The notes beneath the pieces were generated by a model that worked only from the letters and a program-made list of their open reading frames with translations, was not told the origin of the DNA and made no database searches. A program made the position numbers and the translations under genes. This document shows, piece after piece, positions 53,980-63,583 of a stretch of 64,000 nt of DNA (positions are counted from its first letter, which is position 1; each line of letters starts with the position of its first letter). This stretch comes from Formosa agariphila KMM 3901 (lineage in GTDB: Bacteria > Bacteroidota > Bacteroidia > Flavobacteriales > Flavobacteriaceae): positions 1,461,351 to 1,525,350 of the forward strand of contig NZ_HG315671.1 of the NCBI RefSeq assembly GCF_000723205.1, written 5' to 3'.

Positions 53980-54263
53980 GGTAGTGTGGACAATTTTGAA
54001 TAAAAGTAATGTATAATTAATAAGTTCCAGTTTGTCTTTTTATATGTTGTGTAAATCTTAGTGCCGATGGGAGTAATTAGATTGTAATTGGTAGAATGAG
54101 TATACAGCGTTTTTTAAAAAACTAGCAGTAAGATTGAATATCATATTTTAAATTTTTAACGAAGGGCCTTTTGTAATGTGAACAAAAAGTAAAAAGATAG
54201 CAGATTCCCTTTCCCGATTCTATTTCTTACATTAGCAAAAGATTATGGATCATAATAAGCGGT

Positions 54264-55199
54264 ATGCATTTAATACAAGAAGAGGTGAATTTTAAAGCGG
54301 TAGTTCAGAATATTTATAAAGACGTTAAGGATATAGAAGATAAAGGAGAACTCGCTTCCTATATTCCAGAATTAGCGCGGATTGACTCTAAAAATTTTGG
54401 TGTGCACATTTCTACTATGGATCATTCTAATTTTGGAGTGGGTAACTGTTACGATAAATTCTCAATTCAAAGTATTGCCAAAGTATTGTCTTTAATTATG
54501 GCTTATAAAATTTTAGGTAAAAAAATATGGGAACGTGTCGATGTAGAGCCTTCAGGAAATGCGTTTAATTCACTTGTGCAGTTGGAAGCTGAAAATGGTA
54601 TCCCTAGAAATCCGTTTATTAATGCTGGAGCATTAGTTATATCTGATATCTTATTGAGTGAACTGGAACATCCTAAAGAAGAATTTTTAGCATTTGTAAG
54701 AGATATTGCCAATCAGCCAGAAATAGACTATTCAAGTAAGATTGCTGCCTCAGAAAAGAAAGTTGGGTATAGAAATATCGCGTTATGTAACTATATTAAA
54801 TCTTTAGGAAATATTAAAAATGAACCTGAAGATGTGTTAGATTTTTATTTTAATCTATGTTCTTTAGAAATGAACTGTATGGAACTGTCTCAATTATTTT
54901 TATTTCTAGCCAACAACGGTTGCAGAATTTCTGACCAACATCCTATATTAACAGAACAGCAATCTAAACGTATAAATGCACTCATGCAAACCTGTGGATT
55001 TTACGACGAATCTGGAGAATTTGCTTTTAGAGTGGGTTTGCCAGGAAAAAGTGGAGTTGGTGGCGGTATCGTTGCGGTACATCCCGATCGTTACGCTATT
55101 GCTGTGTGGAGTCCTAAACTGAATAAAAAAGGGAATTCTTATAAAGGCATGAAATTTCTAGAAGCTTTTACTACAGAATCTAAACAATCTATATTTTAA
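54264..55199 (+). CDS. glsA: Glutaminase
   Basis: A 311-residue serine-dependent beta-lactamase-fold enzyme that hydrolyses glutamine to glutamate and ammonia. The Ser-x-x-Lys motif is FSIQSIAKVLSL (Ser and Lys near 73 and 76). Further family blocks are EPSGNAFNSLVQLE, NPFINAGALVISD, CSLEMNCMELSQLF and GLPGKSGVGGGIVAV. Start is the ATG at 54264. Single gene, convergent to nothing, followed 200 bp later by the alginate lyase promoter. Confidence 0.93.
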   Translation: MHLIQEEVNFKAVVQNIYKDVKDIEDKGELASYIPELARIDSKNFGVHISTMDHSNFGVGNCYDKFSIQSIAKVLSLIMAYKILGKKIWERVDVEPSGNAFNSLVQLEAENGIPRNPFINAGALVISDILLSELEHPKEEFLAFVRDIANQPEIDYSSKIAASEKKVGYRNIALCNYIKSLGNIKNEPEDVLDFYFNLCSLEMNCMELSQLFLFLANNGCRISDQHPILTEQQSKRINALMQTCGFYDESGEFAFRVGLPGKSGVGGGIVAVHPDRYAIAVWSPKLNKKGNSYKGMKFLEAFTTESKQSIF

Positions 55200-55330
55200 T
55201 TTACACGTCTACATTACGTAAGTTCTCCAGTCTATATATTTAATTTAAGATCTAATACGCAATTCGTCTGTAATTTTATTTGTTTTTAAGCTTAAACAGT
55301 CATTATTAAGATAATTTTCATAGTTTCCTT

Positions 55331-55386
55331 TTGAATAGGAGTGTTTAAATTCGTACTTTTGGTTCACCAAATTGGTTAACCAATTT
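55331..55386 (+). promoter_or_regulatory. Alginate-lyase promoter with tandem TTGGTnnACCAA operator
   Basis: TTG (55331-55333), a 20-bp spacer and TACTTTTG (55354-55361) form a full Bacteroidota promoter. Two dyads overlap it: TTGGTTCACCAA (55359-55370) over the -7 box and TSS, and TTGGTTAACCAA (55372-55383), which is part of the 18-bp palindrome at 55369-55386. They lie 13 bp apart. A bound repressor would block initiation. Confidence 0.65.
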
Positions 55387-55399
55387 AATCTAAAAACAA

Positions 55400-57721
55400 A
55401 TGAACAAAATTAAAAGTACGATTTCAATTTTAATTCTTTCAGTTTTATTTACAGTTCATGCTAACGCACAAGCAGGAAAGACAATTGTAAACAATGCGAA
55501 AGAATTAGACCAAGCCATTAAAGCTGCAAAACCAGGAGACCATTTAGTAATGGCTAACGGTGTATGGACAGACATTATTATTAAATTTAAAGGAGTAGGT
55601 ACAGAAGCCCAGCCTATTGTTTTGGAAGCCGAAACACCAGGTAAAGTATTTATTGAAGGACAATCTAGACTTAGATTATCTGGAGAATATTTAGAAGTTT
55701 CTGGATTATACTTCAGAAATGGGTTTACACCTAAAAGCACCATTATCGATTTTAGAACCGATAACGAAAGTGTAGCAAACCACAGTAAAATTACTAACTG
55801 TGTTATCGAAGGATTTACTCAACCAGATCGTGAAGAGAAAGATAACTGGGTTCAATTCTACGGAAGACATAACGAATTAAGTAATTGTTACATTGCTGGT
55901 AAATCTAACCCTGGACCAACATTAAGAATATACTTAAACGGTAACGAAAACATTAATAATCACCATAAAATTATAAATAACTATTTTGGTGAAAGACCAA
56001 GAGCTGGAGGACCTCACGGAGAAACTATACAGTTAGGAGATAGTTATACGTCTATGACGCCTTCATACACTCAGGTGTCAAATAATCTATTTGAAAGATG
56101 TAATGGTGAAGTAGAGATAATTTCTAGTAAATCTAACTTTAACGAATTTACAAATAACATCTTTTTTGAAAGTGAAGGTTCTTTAGTGTTACGTCACGGA
56201 AACTATGCAAAAGTAGATGGAAATGTATTTATCGGAAATGAAAACTCTACAGCAATTGGTGGTGTTCGTGTTGTAAATACAGGACACTGGGTAACAAATA
56301 ACTATTTCTACAAAATTATTGGTAGCGATTTTAGAAGTGCCATTGCAGTGATGAACGGAATACCTAAATCACCTTTAAACCGTTACAACCAAGTTACAGA
56401 TGTTGTCATTGCTTATAACTCATTTATCGATTGTATCTCACCTTTACAATTTAGTGTAGGAAACAATTCTGATAAAAGTGATGTACTTCCTGCAACCGAA
56501 TTACGTTCTGCAAGACCAACGCGTACTATTGTTGCAAACAACTTAATTTATAATCACGATGTAAATGAGACTAAGCCAATTTTTGCTTACGATGAGGTTG
56601 ATGGTGTAAGTTTTTACAATAACATTTTAAATACTAATGATGTAAGTGGTATTGATACTAATGGCGGTTTAACACAAGAAGATTTTACAGTAAACAAAGT
56701 AACTGATTGGTTTTATACGCCTTCAAAATCATTTTCTGATGTATATAACGGATTCGATTTCGAACAAATATCTAAAGATCTTGTAGGAAACGACAGAACA
56801 GATAATAGTGCTATAGGTGCAGTAACATTCCCTTTTGATGATAAAGGTAAAGTTGAAATCAATAAATCACAATACGGACCAAAATGGTTAGACCGTAGCG
56901 GTAAGAAAGCAAAGTCTAAAACTATTAAAGTAACATCTGCAGAAGCGCTAGCTAAAGCAGTAAAAGAGGCTAATTCTGGAGATGTTTTAGAATTAAAATC
57001 AGGAACATTTAAAGTGTCTGAAACTATGAAAATAGACAAAGACATTACAATTAAATCTGCTGGAAAGAAAAAAGTTAAGATTGTATATAGTGGTGCTGCA
57101 AATACAGCGTTATTCCAAATGTTACCTAAAGGAAACTTAAATTTAGATAATGTCGCTATCGAAGGATCTAAAACTCAAGATGCATTCGCAACCTTAGAGA
57201 AAAACATGTCGACTGTTTATAAGTTGAAAATTAACAACAGTGAAGTATCTAAATTCTCTAGTGTTTTAAGAACGTATAAAGGATCTTTAGCCGATTCTCT
57301 TGTCGTTTCAAATTCAACTATTAAAGATTGTACAAACGGTATTCTATTAGCAGGAGAAGATGACGATAAAGGAGATTACAGTGCAGAATTTGTAACGATT
57401 GAAAATTCAACTTTCGATAATGTAGACCAAAACGTCCTAAACTACTATAGAGGTGGTTACGACGAGTCTAGTATTGGTGGTACTTTAGTACTAAGAAACA
57501 ATACATTTAAAAACAGTGGATCTAAAGAGGAAAGTAAAATATTATTACAAACTCGTGGAATCGTAAACATCGATTTTAATGGAAATACGTTTAAAGACAA
57601 TGCGGTTTCTTACATTATAGTGCTTTGGGGAGAAAAAGGACAAGTGTCTGTAAACAATACTATTGATAACTCTGGTGAAGTTAAAACAGAGCAAAATCTA
57701 AAAATGAAATTGATGTACTAA
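55400..57721 (+). CDS. Alginate lyase, polysaccharide lyase family 6, two-domain
   Basis: A 773-residue exported lyase with a signal peptide (to about 24, ending ANAQA) and two right-handed beta-helices. The N-terminal domain (about 25-480) holds the catalytic pair Lys244 (EVEIISSKSNFN) and Arg265 (SLVLRHGNY) and the Ca-binding Glu237/Glu239, as in chondroitinase B-type PL6. The C-terminal beta-helix (about 500-770; KTIKVTSAEALAKAVKEANSGDVLELKSGTF cut to TIKVTSAEALAKAVKEA) is a second domain seen in longer PL6 members. It would cleave alginate by beta-elimination outside the cell. No PL7/PL17 or SusCD is adjacent. Confidence 0.92.
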   Translation: MNKIKSTISILILSVLFTVHANAQAGKTIVNNAKELDQAIKAAKPGDHLVMANGVWTDIIIKFKGVGTEAQPIVLEAETPGKVFIEGQSRLRLSGEYLEVSGLYFRNGFTPKSTIIDFRTDNESVANHSKITNCVIEGFTQPDREEKDNWVQFYGRHNELSNCYIAGKSNPGPTLRIYLNGNENINNHHKIINNYFGERPRAGGPHGETIQLGDSYTSMTPSYTQVSNNLFERCNGEVEIISSKSNFNEFTNNIFFESEGSLVLRHGNYAKVDGNVFIGNENSTAIGGVRVVNTGHWVTNNYFYKIIGSDFRSAIAVMNGIPKSPLNRYNQVTDVVIAYNSFIDCISPLQFSVGNNSDKSDVLPATELRSARPTRTIVANNLIYNHDVNETKPIFAYDEVDGVSFYNNILNTNDVSGIDTNGGLTQEDFTVNKVTDWFYTPSKSFSDVYNGFDFEQISKDLVGNDRTDNSAIGAVTFPFDDKGKVEINKSQYGPKWLDRSGKKAKSKTIKVTSAEALAKAVKEANSGDVLELKSGTFKVSETMKIDKDITIKSAGKKKVKIVYSGAANTALFQMLPKGNLNLDNVAIEGSKTQDAFATLEKNMSTVYKLKINNSEVSKFSSVLRTYKGSLADSLVVSNSTIKDCTNGILLAGEDDDKGDYSAEFVTIENSTFDNVDQNVLNYYRGGYDESSIGGTLVLRNNTFKNSGSKEESKILLQTRGIVNIDFNGNTFKDNAVSYIIVLWGEKGQVSVNNTIDNSGEVKTEQNLKMKLMY

Positions 57722-57755
57722 TTGCTTTAGTAAATCATTTTTCACTTTTAATATC

Positions 57756-57788
57756 AAAGAGCTTACGATAATCGTAAGCTCTTTTTTT
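57756..57788 (+). terminator. Terminator after the alginate lyase
   Basis: GAGCTTACGAT (57759-57769) pairs with ATCGTAAGCTC (57771-57781) and is followed by CTTTTTTTG on the plus strand. Confidence 0.8.
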
Positions 57789-57851
57789 GTTTAGTATAAA
57801 TATGATTTAATTTTTATAAGGGTTATAGATGTAGAGATACTTTTTGATGGA

Positions 57852-57985
57852 TTCTCGACTCCGCTCGAATACCTTATTCTTAATAGTATGCTGATTGAAT
57901 TTCAATGGTTAACCTTCTAACATTTCTTCGGAATTAGGTTTAGTAAAGAGCCTTTATATCCAGTGTGAGTAAGCGAAGTCGAGAA
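57852..57985. repeat. Inverted-repeat element (REP/MITE-like)
   Basis: TTCTCGACTCCGCT (57852-57865) is inverted with one mismatch as AGCGAAGTCGAGAA (57972-57985). The interior of about 106 bp has no frame. Similar CTCGACT...AGTCGAG elements are common dispersed repeats in Flavobacteriaceae. No other copy is in the window. The flanks of this 422-bp gap are otherwise two terminators. Confidence 0.55.
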
Positions 57986-58063
57986 CAACTATCACCTTCA
58001 CATAATTTATTTATTTAAATACATATTTTCAATCAAGAAATTTAAACTAAAAGTTATAAAATA

Positions 58064-58093
58064 AAAGTGGCTTTGATTTATCAAAGCCACTTT
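58064..58093 (-). terminator. Terminator of the porin gene
   Basis: AAAGTGGCTTTGA (58064-58076) pairs perfectly with TCAAAGCCACTTT (58081-58093) around a 4-nt loop. On the minus strand it lies 50 bp after the porin stop. Confidence 0.75.
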
Positions 58094-58143
58094 CTTAAAT
58101 ACAAGACAGAAATTGAAAACTGAAAAAATCTATTTCATCTTGT

Positions 58144-59541
58144 TTAATGTAAAATATATTGATATTGCAAAATGCACATGTATTTTCTATCTGTTTCTTT
58201 ATAAGTTGTGTTCGAGAAAATAGGACGATTTTGAACATCTAAACTTATTTTAGAGTAATGATCTTTTAAATACCAGCTTACACCTAAATTTCCAATAACC
58301 ATATTTTCTTTTAAAGCATCAAAATTACTTGTTTGTATTACGGCATAAGGTTCCAATTGACCCCAGTTGGTTTGGGTTCCCATTTTATTAAAAAGCACAC
58401 CAAAATGTGCATATACACTTTCACCAGATCCCATAAATGGAAAATAATTTCCACTACCATTTAAATTATCATAACCGTTATCCATGCCATAAGCAGGATT
58501 ATTTACACCTATATTTCTTAAATAATTTGGCCCAAAATCATAATTAAAATACCCTATGTAAGCACTTGTTGCTGCCACAAATGCTGAGGTTACAGGATGG
58601 TCCCAATAGAGGTCTGCCGACCATAAATTCATATCGTGATAGTTTGTTGAGGTATTTTCAATAGAATACAACGCATCATGCTGATATTTTGCTCCTACAC
58701 CTAGGGACAATATTTTTTTAGCTCCCAAATAAGTTCCTCTAAAATTTGGTCCGCGGTTATTTTCTTTTTCAAGAAAATCGTATTTTATGTAGGTCGCGTA
58801 TTGTAGGTTATTAAATTCATCTGTAAATTGAGAAGCACCTGGTTTAGGTTCTGCTGGATGTGCTCCTGTATAAGAAAAACTAAACGGATGTATAAATACC
58901 ATGCGGTAGTTTAGTTTACCAATATCACCTAAAAACACTAAACTTAATTCACGAGTTAAGTCGTCTGTGTAATTTAAATTCGGAAGTGCAATTAACGGCA
59001 AATCGGTTTGCATCATTGTCGATGTCGATGTGGCTGTATAACGAGACAATCCATCGTAAGTCGATTTCCCAAACGCTACTGCAAATGGTTTCGATATATT
59101 GTAGGTTGCGTATAAATCTAGAATTTTTAAAAATGGAAAAGTCTTACCCTTTGCATTAAAATTATTTTCTCCGAGACCAAAATTTAATTTTACTTTTTTT
59201 CCAAAAGTAAATGCCGTACCTAATCTTAAACGTCTTACAGACATTCCTACATCGCTAGTTTTAACTTCACCAGCTTCGTTGGTGCTTCCAGGATTCCACT
59301 GTGCGTATTGAATCCAAGGTTGTATGTAGCCACCAACTTTCATCTTAATCTTTGGATTTTTAAATAATGTATATTCAAAGCGTTCCTTGTTTGCTTTAGC
59401 TGTTTCAGCATCTTTAGTTTGACTGTAAATAAGCGATGGAAAAAATAAAATTTCAAACAAAAATAATGTAGCCCATTTTACCACATTATTAGGGTATACA
59501 GTGTTGTTCGATTTATAAAAATCGAGTTTAAGATTAAACAT
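58144..59541 (-). CDS. Phosphate-selective porin O/P-like outer-membrane protein
   Basis: A 465-residue outer-membrane beta-barrel with a signal peptide ending SLIYSQ. The KMKVGGYIQPWIQYAQWNP and DVGMSVRRLRLGTAFTFGKKVKLNFGLGENN parts are typical of the OprO/OprP porin family, and the C-terminus ends in aromatic YQYILH. Substrate may be phosphate, pyrophosphate or another anion. Start is the ATG at 59539-59541. It is divergent from the universal stress gene, with a 157-bp gap. Confidence 0.82.
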   Translation of the reverse strand: MFNLKLDFYKSNNTVYPNNVVKWATLFLFEILFFPSLIYSQTKDAETAKANKERFEYTLFKNPKIKMKVGGYIQPWIQYAQWNPGSTNEAGEVKTSDVGMSVRRLRLGTAFTFGKKVKLNFGLGENNFNAKGKTFPFLKILDLYATYNISKPFAVAFGKSTYDGLSRYTATSTSTMMQTDLPLIALPNLNYTDDLTRELSLVFLGDIGKLNYRMVFIHPFSFSYTGAHPAEPKPGASQFTDEFNNLQYATYIKYDFLEKENNRGPNFRGTYLGAKKILSLGVGAKYQHDALYSIENTSTNYHDMNLWSADLYWDHPVTSAFVAATSAYIGYFNYDFGPNYLRNIGVNNPAYGMDNGYDNLNGSGNYFPFMGSGESVYAHFGVLFNKMGTQTNWGQLEPYAVIQTSNFDALKENMVIGNLGVSWYLKDHYSKISLDVQNRPIFSNTTYKETDRKYMCILQYQYILH

Positions 59542-59698
59542 TATTAAGAGATTCTATAGAAATTAAAAATTAAATTAATTTCTGTTTTTCAGTTTTACTC
59601 TGTAAAAGTCCAACTTAAAAGTTGTTGATACAATGATATATGTCATGTTTATTAATTCTGTTTTTCGTAACTTTATTGAGTTGTAAAAAAATTAATAC

Positions 59699-60475
59699 AT
59701 GAAAAAGTTGTTTAAAATCTTGGTGCCTTTTGACTTTTCTGAAACAGCTAATAATGCACTCAATTATGCGAAGAATTTTGTTGCGAACGATAGTGATACA
59801 GAAATTATATTAGTCTATGTAAATGAAGTTGAAGACGAAACTGCAGCAGAAAAATTAGAAGCTGTAAGAGCAGAAGCTCATGAAAGTTGTGCAAGTAATG
59901 TAAGCGCTATTGTAAAAAAAGGGTTGCTTCAAACGTCTTTATTAGAAGTAGAGAAGGCCGAACAAGTAGATCTTATTTTTATGGGAACAAGCCTAGTTAA
60001 TAATAAAAAATTAAATACAAACACATCTTCTTTTGTGCTTGTAGCAGATTGTCCTGTTATTGTAATTCCTAAAGATTATGAAAACTTTAAAATACAAAAA
60101 ATAGCCTTAGTTATAGGTGAAGATTTAATTCACGATAGTAAACTATTAGAAGTATTATTACAAGTTGCTAGACGATTTAAAGCTAAAGTAGATGTGCTTA
60201 CAGTTAAGCAAGGCGTGGCAGAATATGGTTATACCATTGTAGACGAAAAGAATGAAAATGCGATAATGTATTATCTAGAAAACTTTTATTCGCATCACCA
60301 TTTTGTCGATGGTCCAGATATTCCAACAAGTATTTTTAAATATGCTGAAGAAAAAAATATAGACCTAATTAGTATCTTACCACGTAACCATACTAAAGGA
60401 AAAACATCATCTGAAGGCGCTTTAACTAAAGCGTTATCTGAAGTTTCTAAAACACCATTATTGGTTATAGATTAA
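59699..60475 (+). CDS. Universal stress protein, two tandem domains
   Basis: A 258-residue cytoplasmic protein of two fused UspA-like domains. The first begins KILVPFDFSETANNALNYA and ends with VDLIFMGTSLVNNKK, and the second is degenerate (QKIALVIGEDLIHDSKLLEVLLQVARRF, cut to QKIALVIGEDLIHD, ending SEVSKTPLLVID). The ATP loop G2xG9xGS of classical UspA is not clear in either. It would protect under starvation or oxidative stress. Terminated by a 15-bp stem. Confidence 0.85.
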   Translation: MKKLFKILVPFDFSETANNALNYAKNFVANDSDTEIILVYVNEVEDETAAEKLEAVRAEAHESCASNVSAIVKKGLLQTSLLEVEKAEQVDLIFMGTSLVNNKKLNTNTSSFVLVADCPVIVIPKDYENFKIQKIALVIGEDLIHDSKLLEVLLQVARRFKAKVDVLTVKQGVAEYGYTIVDEKNENAIMYYLENFYSHHHFVDGPDIPTSIFKYAEEKNIDLISILPRNHTKGKTSSEGALTKALSEVSKTPLLVID

Positions 60476-60515
60476 ATGTTATAAAATTGGTGCTTAGCAT
60501 CAATGTATTTATATA

Positions 60516-60553
60516 AAAGAGAAAGACCGTTAGTTTAGACGGTCTTTCTCTTT
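60516..60553 (+). terminator. Terminator after the universal stress protein
   Basis: AAAGAGAAAGACCGT (60516-60530) pairs with ACGGTCTTTCTCTTT (60539-60553), a 15-bp stem. The rest of the 356-bp gap 60476-60831 holds nothing recognisable. Confidence 0.85.
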
Positions 60554-60831
60554 ATATACTAGAATTTTTTTTAAAAAAAATATTTATAATTTATGAGGAT
60601 GTTTTTTAAAGATTTAAAGTTTTTCTACACAAAAAAATATGTGATGCTTTAATATGAATGAGAATATTTAGTTATTTATTAAATTTCATTAATTAGTCGT
60701 ATTTCAGAAATGATTCTCGTCCTCAAAATAGTTTCAGATTGTAACATATAATAGTAAATTAGCATTTTATTGAAAGCATAGCAAATAATTAACTGTGCTG
60801 CTTTCTTATAAATCGTAAACGAGAACAATCA

Positions 60832-62328
60832 ATGAGTAAGATAACAGATGTAGATGCCAATATAAAATTAGAGACTTATTTTCAAAGTTTTAAAGAAGGT
60901 GTCATTGGAGATAATTACACTTTTAAAAGCAGAGTCGGGAATCAGCAATTATTATATGCAGATTGGATTGCAAGTGGTCGCTTATATGCCCCAATTGAAA
61001 CGATCATGCAAGAACAGATTGGACCAATGGTTGCCAATACGCATTCGTTTTCTAGTGAAACAGGAAAAGCTTCAACCTACGCATATAAACATGCTCGTGC
61101 TATTATAAAAGAACATGTAAATGCCAACGAAGACGATGTGTTAGTCACTGCAAATACAGGAATGACAGGTGTTTTATCTCACTTACAACGTGTAATGGGA
61201 TTGCGTTTTCCAGATGCAAAACAGAAAAAAGCACAATTATCTGAAAATGATCGTCCGGTGGTTTTTATCTCTCATATGGAGCACCATTCTAATCATGTGC
61301 CTTGGCATGAAACCATTGCTGATGTTGTTATTTTAAAATGTAACGATCAAAAATTAATTTGTCCAGAAACATTAGAAAAAGCATTACTTCAGTATAAAGA
61401 TAGAACAACCAAGATAGGGTCATTTACAGCTTGTTCTAACGTTACAGGTATTATTACACCATTTTACGATTTAGCTAAAATCATGCATAAACATGGTGGA
61501 TATTGTTTTGTCGATTTTGCAGCTTCTGCTCCTTATGTCGATGTCGATATGCACCCCGTAGATGTAGAGGCGCGTTTAGATGCTATTTTCTTTTCTCCGC
61601 ATAAATTTTTAGGAGGCCCTGGAACTTGTGGTGTTTTAGTTTTTAATAAAGTATTATATACGGCTAACTGTCCAGATGTTCCTGGTGGTGGAAATGTTCA
61701 ATGGACTAACCCTTGGGGAGAATATGCTTATTTTAAAGATATTGAAGTGCGTGAAGATGGTGGAACTCCAGGGTTTTTACAAGTTATGCGTACAGCTTTA
61801 GCGATGCGTTTAAAAGATAAAATGGATACCGAAAAAATAGCTGCTCGAGAAGAAGAATTATTAGCGTATTGCTTCGAGAGATTGAATAAAATTCCAAATT
61901 TATTTATTTTAGGATCTACAGAAGTAAAACGTATTGGTTGTGTGTCCTTCGGAATTAAGAATGTACATTACAATTTAATTGTTAGATTGTTAAACGACCG
62001 TTTCGGAATTCAAGTACGTGGTGGTTGGTCTTGTGCTAGTACGTATGGACATTATTTATTCGATTATGATGAGAATAAATCTTTAGAAATGGTTGAAGAT
62101 TTAAACTCTAAAAATTTAACAAATAAACCGGGTTGGGTTCGTTTATCATTGCATCCTATTACGTCTAATAAAGAGTTAGAATTTATTTGTGATGCCATAG
62201 AACAAGTCGCAGAAAACCATGAAGCTTGGAGTAAAGATTATATTTATAATAAAATGAATAATGAATTTGAAGATTCTAGTAAAGATGTAGAAATTATTCA
62301 AAAAGTTCAAGATTGGTTTAAAATATAA
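60832..62328 (+). CDS. Aminotransferase class V (cysteine desulfurase-like) PLP enzyme
   Basis: A 498-residue PLP-dependent enzyme. VTANTGMTGVLSHLQRVMGL, SHMEHHSNHVPWHE and FVDFAASAPYVDVDMHP mark the fold, and the PLP Lys lies in FFSPHKFLGGPGTCGVLV. Later RGGWSCASTYGHYLF aligns with the segment holding the active-site Cys of SufS/NifS-like enzymes. It is about 90 residues longer than SufS. The substrate is unknown; a cysteine desulfurase, kynureninase or selenocysteine lyase activity is possible. Start is the ATG at 60832. Terminated by a hairpin. Confidence 0.85.
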   Translation: MSKITDVDANIKLETYFQSFKEGVIGDNYTFKSRVGNQQLLYADWIASGRLYAPIETIMQEQIGPMVANTHSFSSETGKASTYAYKHARAIIKEHVNANEDDVLVTANTGMTGVLSHLQRVMGLRFPDAKQKKAQLSENDRPVVFISHMEHHSNHVPWHETIADVVILKCNDQKLICPETLEKALLQYKDRTTKIGSFTACSNVTGIITPFYDLAKIMHKHGGYCFVDFAASAPYVDVDMHPVDVEARLDAIFFSPHKFLGGPGTCGVLVFNKVLYTANCPDVPGGGNVQWTNPWGEYAYFKDIEVREDGGTPGFLQVMRTALAMRLKDKMDTEKIAAREEELLAYCFERLNKIPNLFILGSTEVKRIGCVSFGIKNVHYNLIVRLLNDRFGIQVRGGWSCASTYGHYLFDYDENKSLEMVEDLNSKNLTNKPGWVRLSLHPITSNKELEFICDAIEQVAENHEAWSKDYIYNKMNNEFEDSSKDVEIIQKVQDWFKI

Positions 62329-62371
62329 TCAGAACATATAACTTCAATTTAAAATTGAAGAACATAATACT

Positions 62372-62407
62372 AAAACTTCATCTCTATCATCTAGATGAAG
62401 TTTTTTT
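62372..62407 (+). terminator. Terminator after the class V aminotransferase
   Basis: AAAACTTCATCT (62372-62383) pairs with AGATGAAGTTTT (62393-62404), followed by TTTTTTATT. Confidence 0.85.
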
Positions 62408-62500
62408 ATTTAGAATAAAATGGAAACCTTAAAATAAAAGTTGATTAGAGCGAATTAAAAAACTTTAGTTGATATAAATTTGTATTCAAAATTATAATGT

Positions 62501-63478
62501 ATGAAATTTAAAATAGATCGCTTTATTCTTGCGATTATAGCAACTATAATATTTGCGTATTTTTTCCCACAATGGGGAATAGAAGGGAGCCCTTTTCCTA
62601 TTTCAACAGTAAGTTCTATAGGATTCTTTTTAATTTTTTTCTTCTACGGATTAAAACTGAGTCCGAAACAAATTAAGTCTGGATTATACAATTGGAAACT
62701 ACACGTTCTGGTGCAGTTGTCTACATTTTTATTGTTTCCGCTATTAATTTTAATGTTTTATCCTTTTGTCCAAACAGAGGAACAACATAGTTTTTGGTTA
62801 GCACTCTTGTTTATGGCTGCTTTACCGTCTACAGTTTCGTCGTCTGTTGTTATGGTATCTGTAGCTCGAGGAAATGTACCTGCGGCTATTTTTAATGCAA
62901 GTATATCTGGAATTATTGGTATTTTAATTACGCCACTTTGGGTTGGTTTATTTATAGAAAAAGCAGGAGCAGATTTCGATTATGGTTCTATATACATGAA
63001 TTTGATTCTCGGAATTATTTTACCTGTAATTTTAGGACTTATGCTACAGAAGTACGGTCATGAACTAGCCATGAAATACAGTAAACAACTAACGCTTTTC
63101 GATAAATCTGTAATTCTGCTTATCATTTATAAAAGCTTCTCTGACTCCTTTTATAATAATATTTTTATTGATATTAATTGGTTTGATTTGGCACTGCTTT
63201 TTGGTATTGTAATTCTTATCTTTTTTATTGTTTTCTATATCATCGGACTTATTGCAACCAAATTAAAATTTAGTGTAGAAGATAAAATTACAGCACAATT
63301 TTGTGGAACTAAAAAGTCGTTAGTTCATGGAACAATATTTTATAAAATCTTATTCAAAAATGTCGCAGCATCGAGCGTAATTTTATTGCCTTTAATGGTT
63401 TTTCATGCTTCACAAATATTTATTATCAGCATTATAGCTTCAAAATTAGCAAGACGTGAAGAACATATAATTCAATAA
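62501..63478 (+). CDS. SBF-like (bile acid:sodium symporter-type) transporter
   Basis: A 325-residue inner-membrane protein with about ten helices. FILAIIATIIFAYFFPQWG, then FFFYGLKLSPKQIKSGLYNWKLHVLVQ and ALPSTVSSSVVMVSVARGNVPAAIFN match the SBF-like family (YfeH type). The substrate is unknown, perhaps organic anions taken up with sodium. Start is the ATG at 62501. It is followed 105 bp later by the aldolase gene. Confidence 0.85.
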   Translation: MKFKIDRFILAIIATIIFAYFFPQWGIEGSPFPISTVSSIGFFLIFFFYGLKLSPKQIKSGLYNWKLHVLVQLSTFLLFPLLILMFYPFVQTEEQHSFWLALLFMAALPSTVSSSVVMVSVARGNVPAAIFNASISGIIGILITPLWVGLFIEKAGADFDYGSIYMNLILGIILPVILGLMLQKYGHELAMKYSKQLTLFDKSVILLIIYKSFSDSFYNNIFIDINWFDLALLFGIVILIFFIVFYIIGLIATKLKFSVEDKITAQFCGTKKSLVHGTIFYKILFKNVAASSVILLPLMVFHASQIFIISIIASKLARREEHIIQ

Positions 63479-63583
63479 AATTTAACTGATTTTAAGACCT
63501 GTTTTGTTGTTGAACAATTTAACTTTTTGCATCTTTATAAATAACAAAAAGTCTGTTTTTATTAATGTTTAAATAAGAAGATC

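Noticed and set aside
62342-62360. CTTCAATTTAAAATTGAAG inverted repeat after the class V aminotransferase
   Set aside because: It has almost no loop and no T run; the better terminator lies just after it at 62372.
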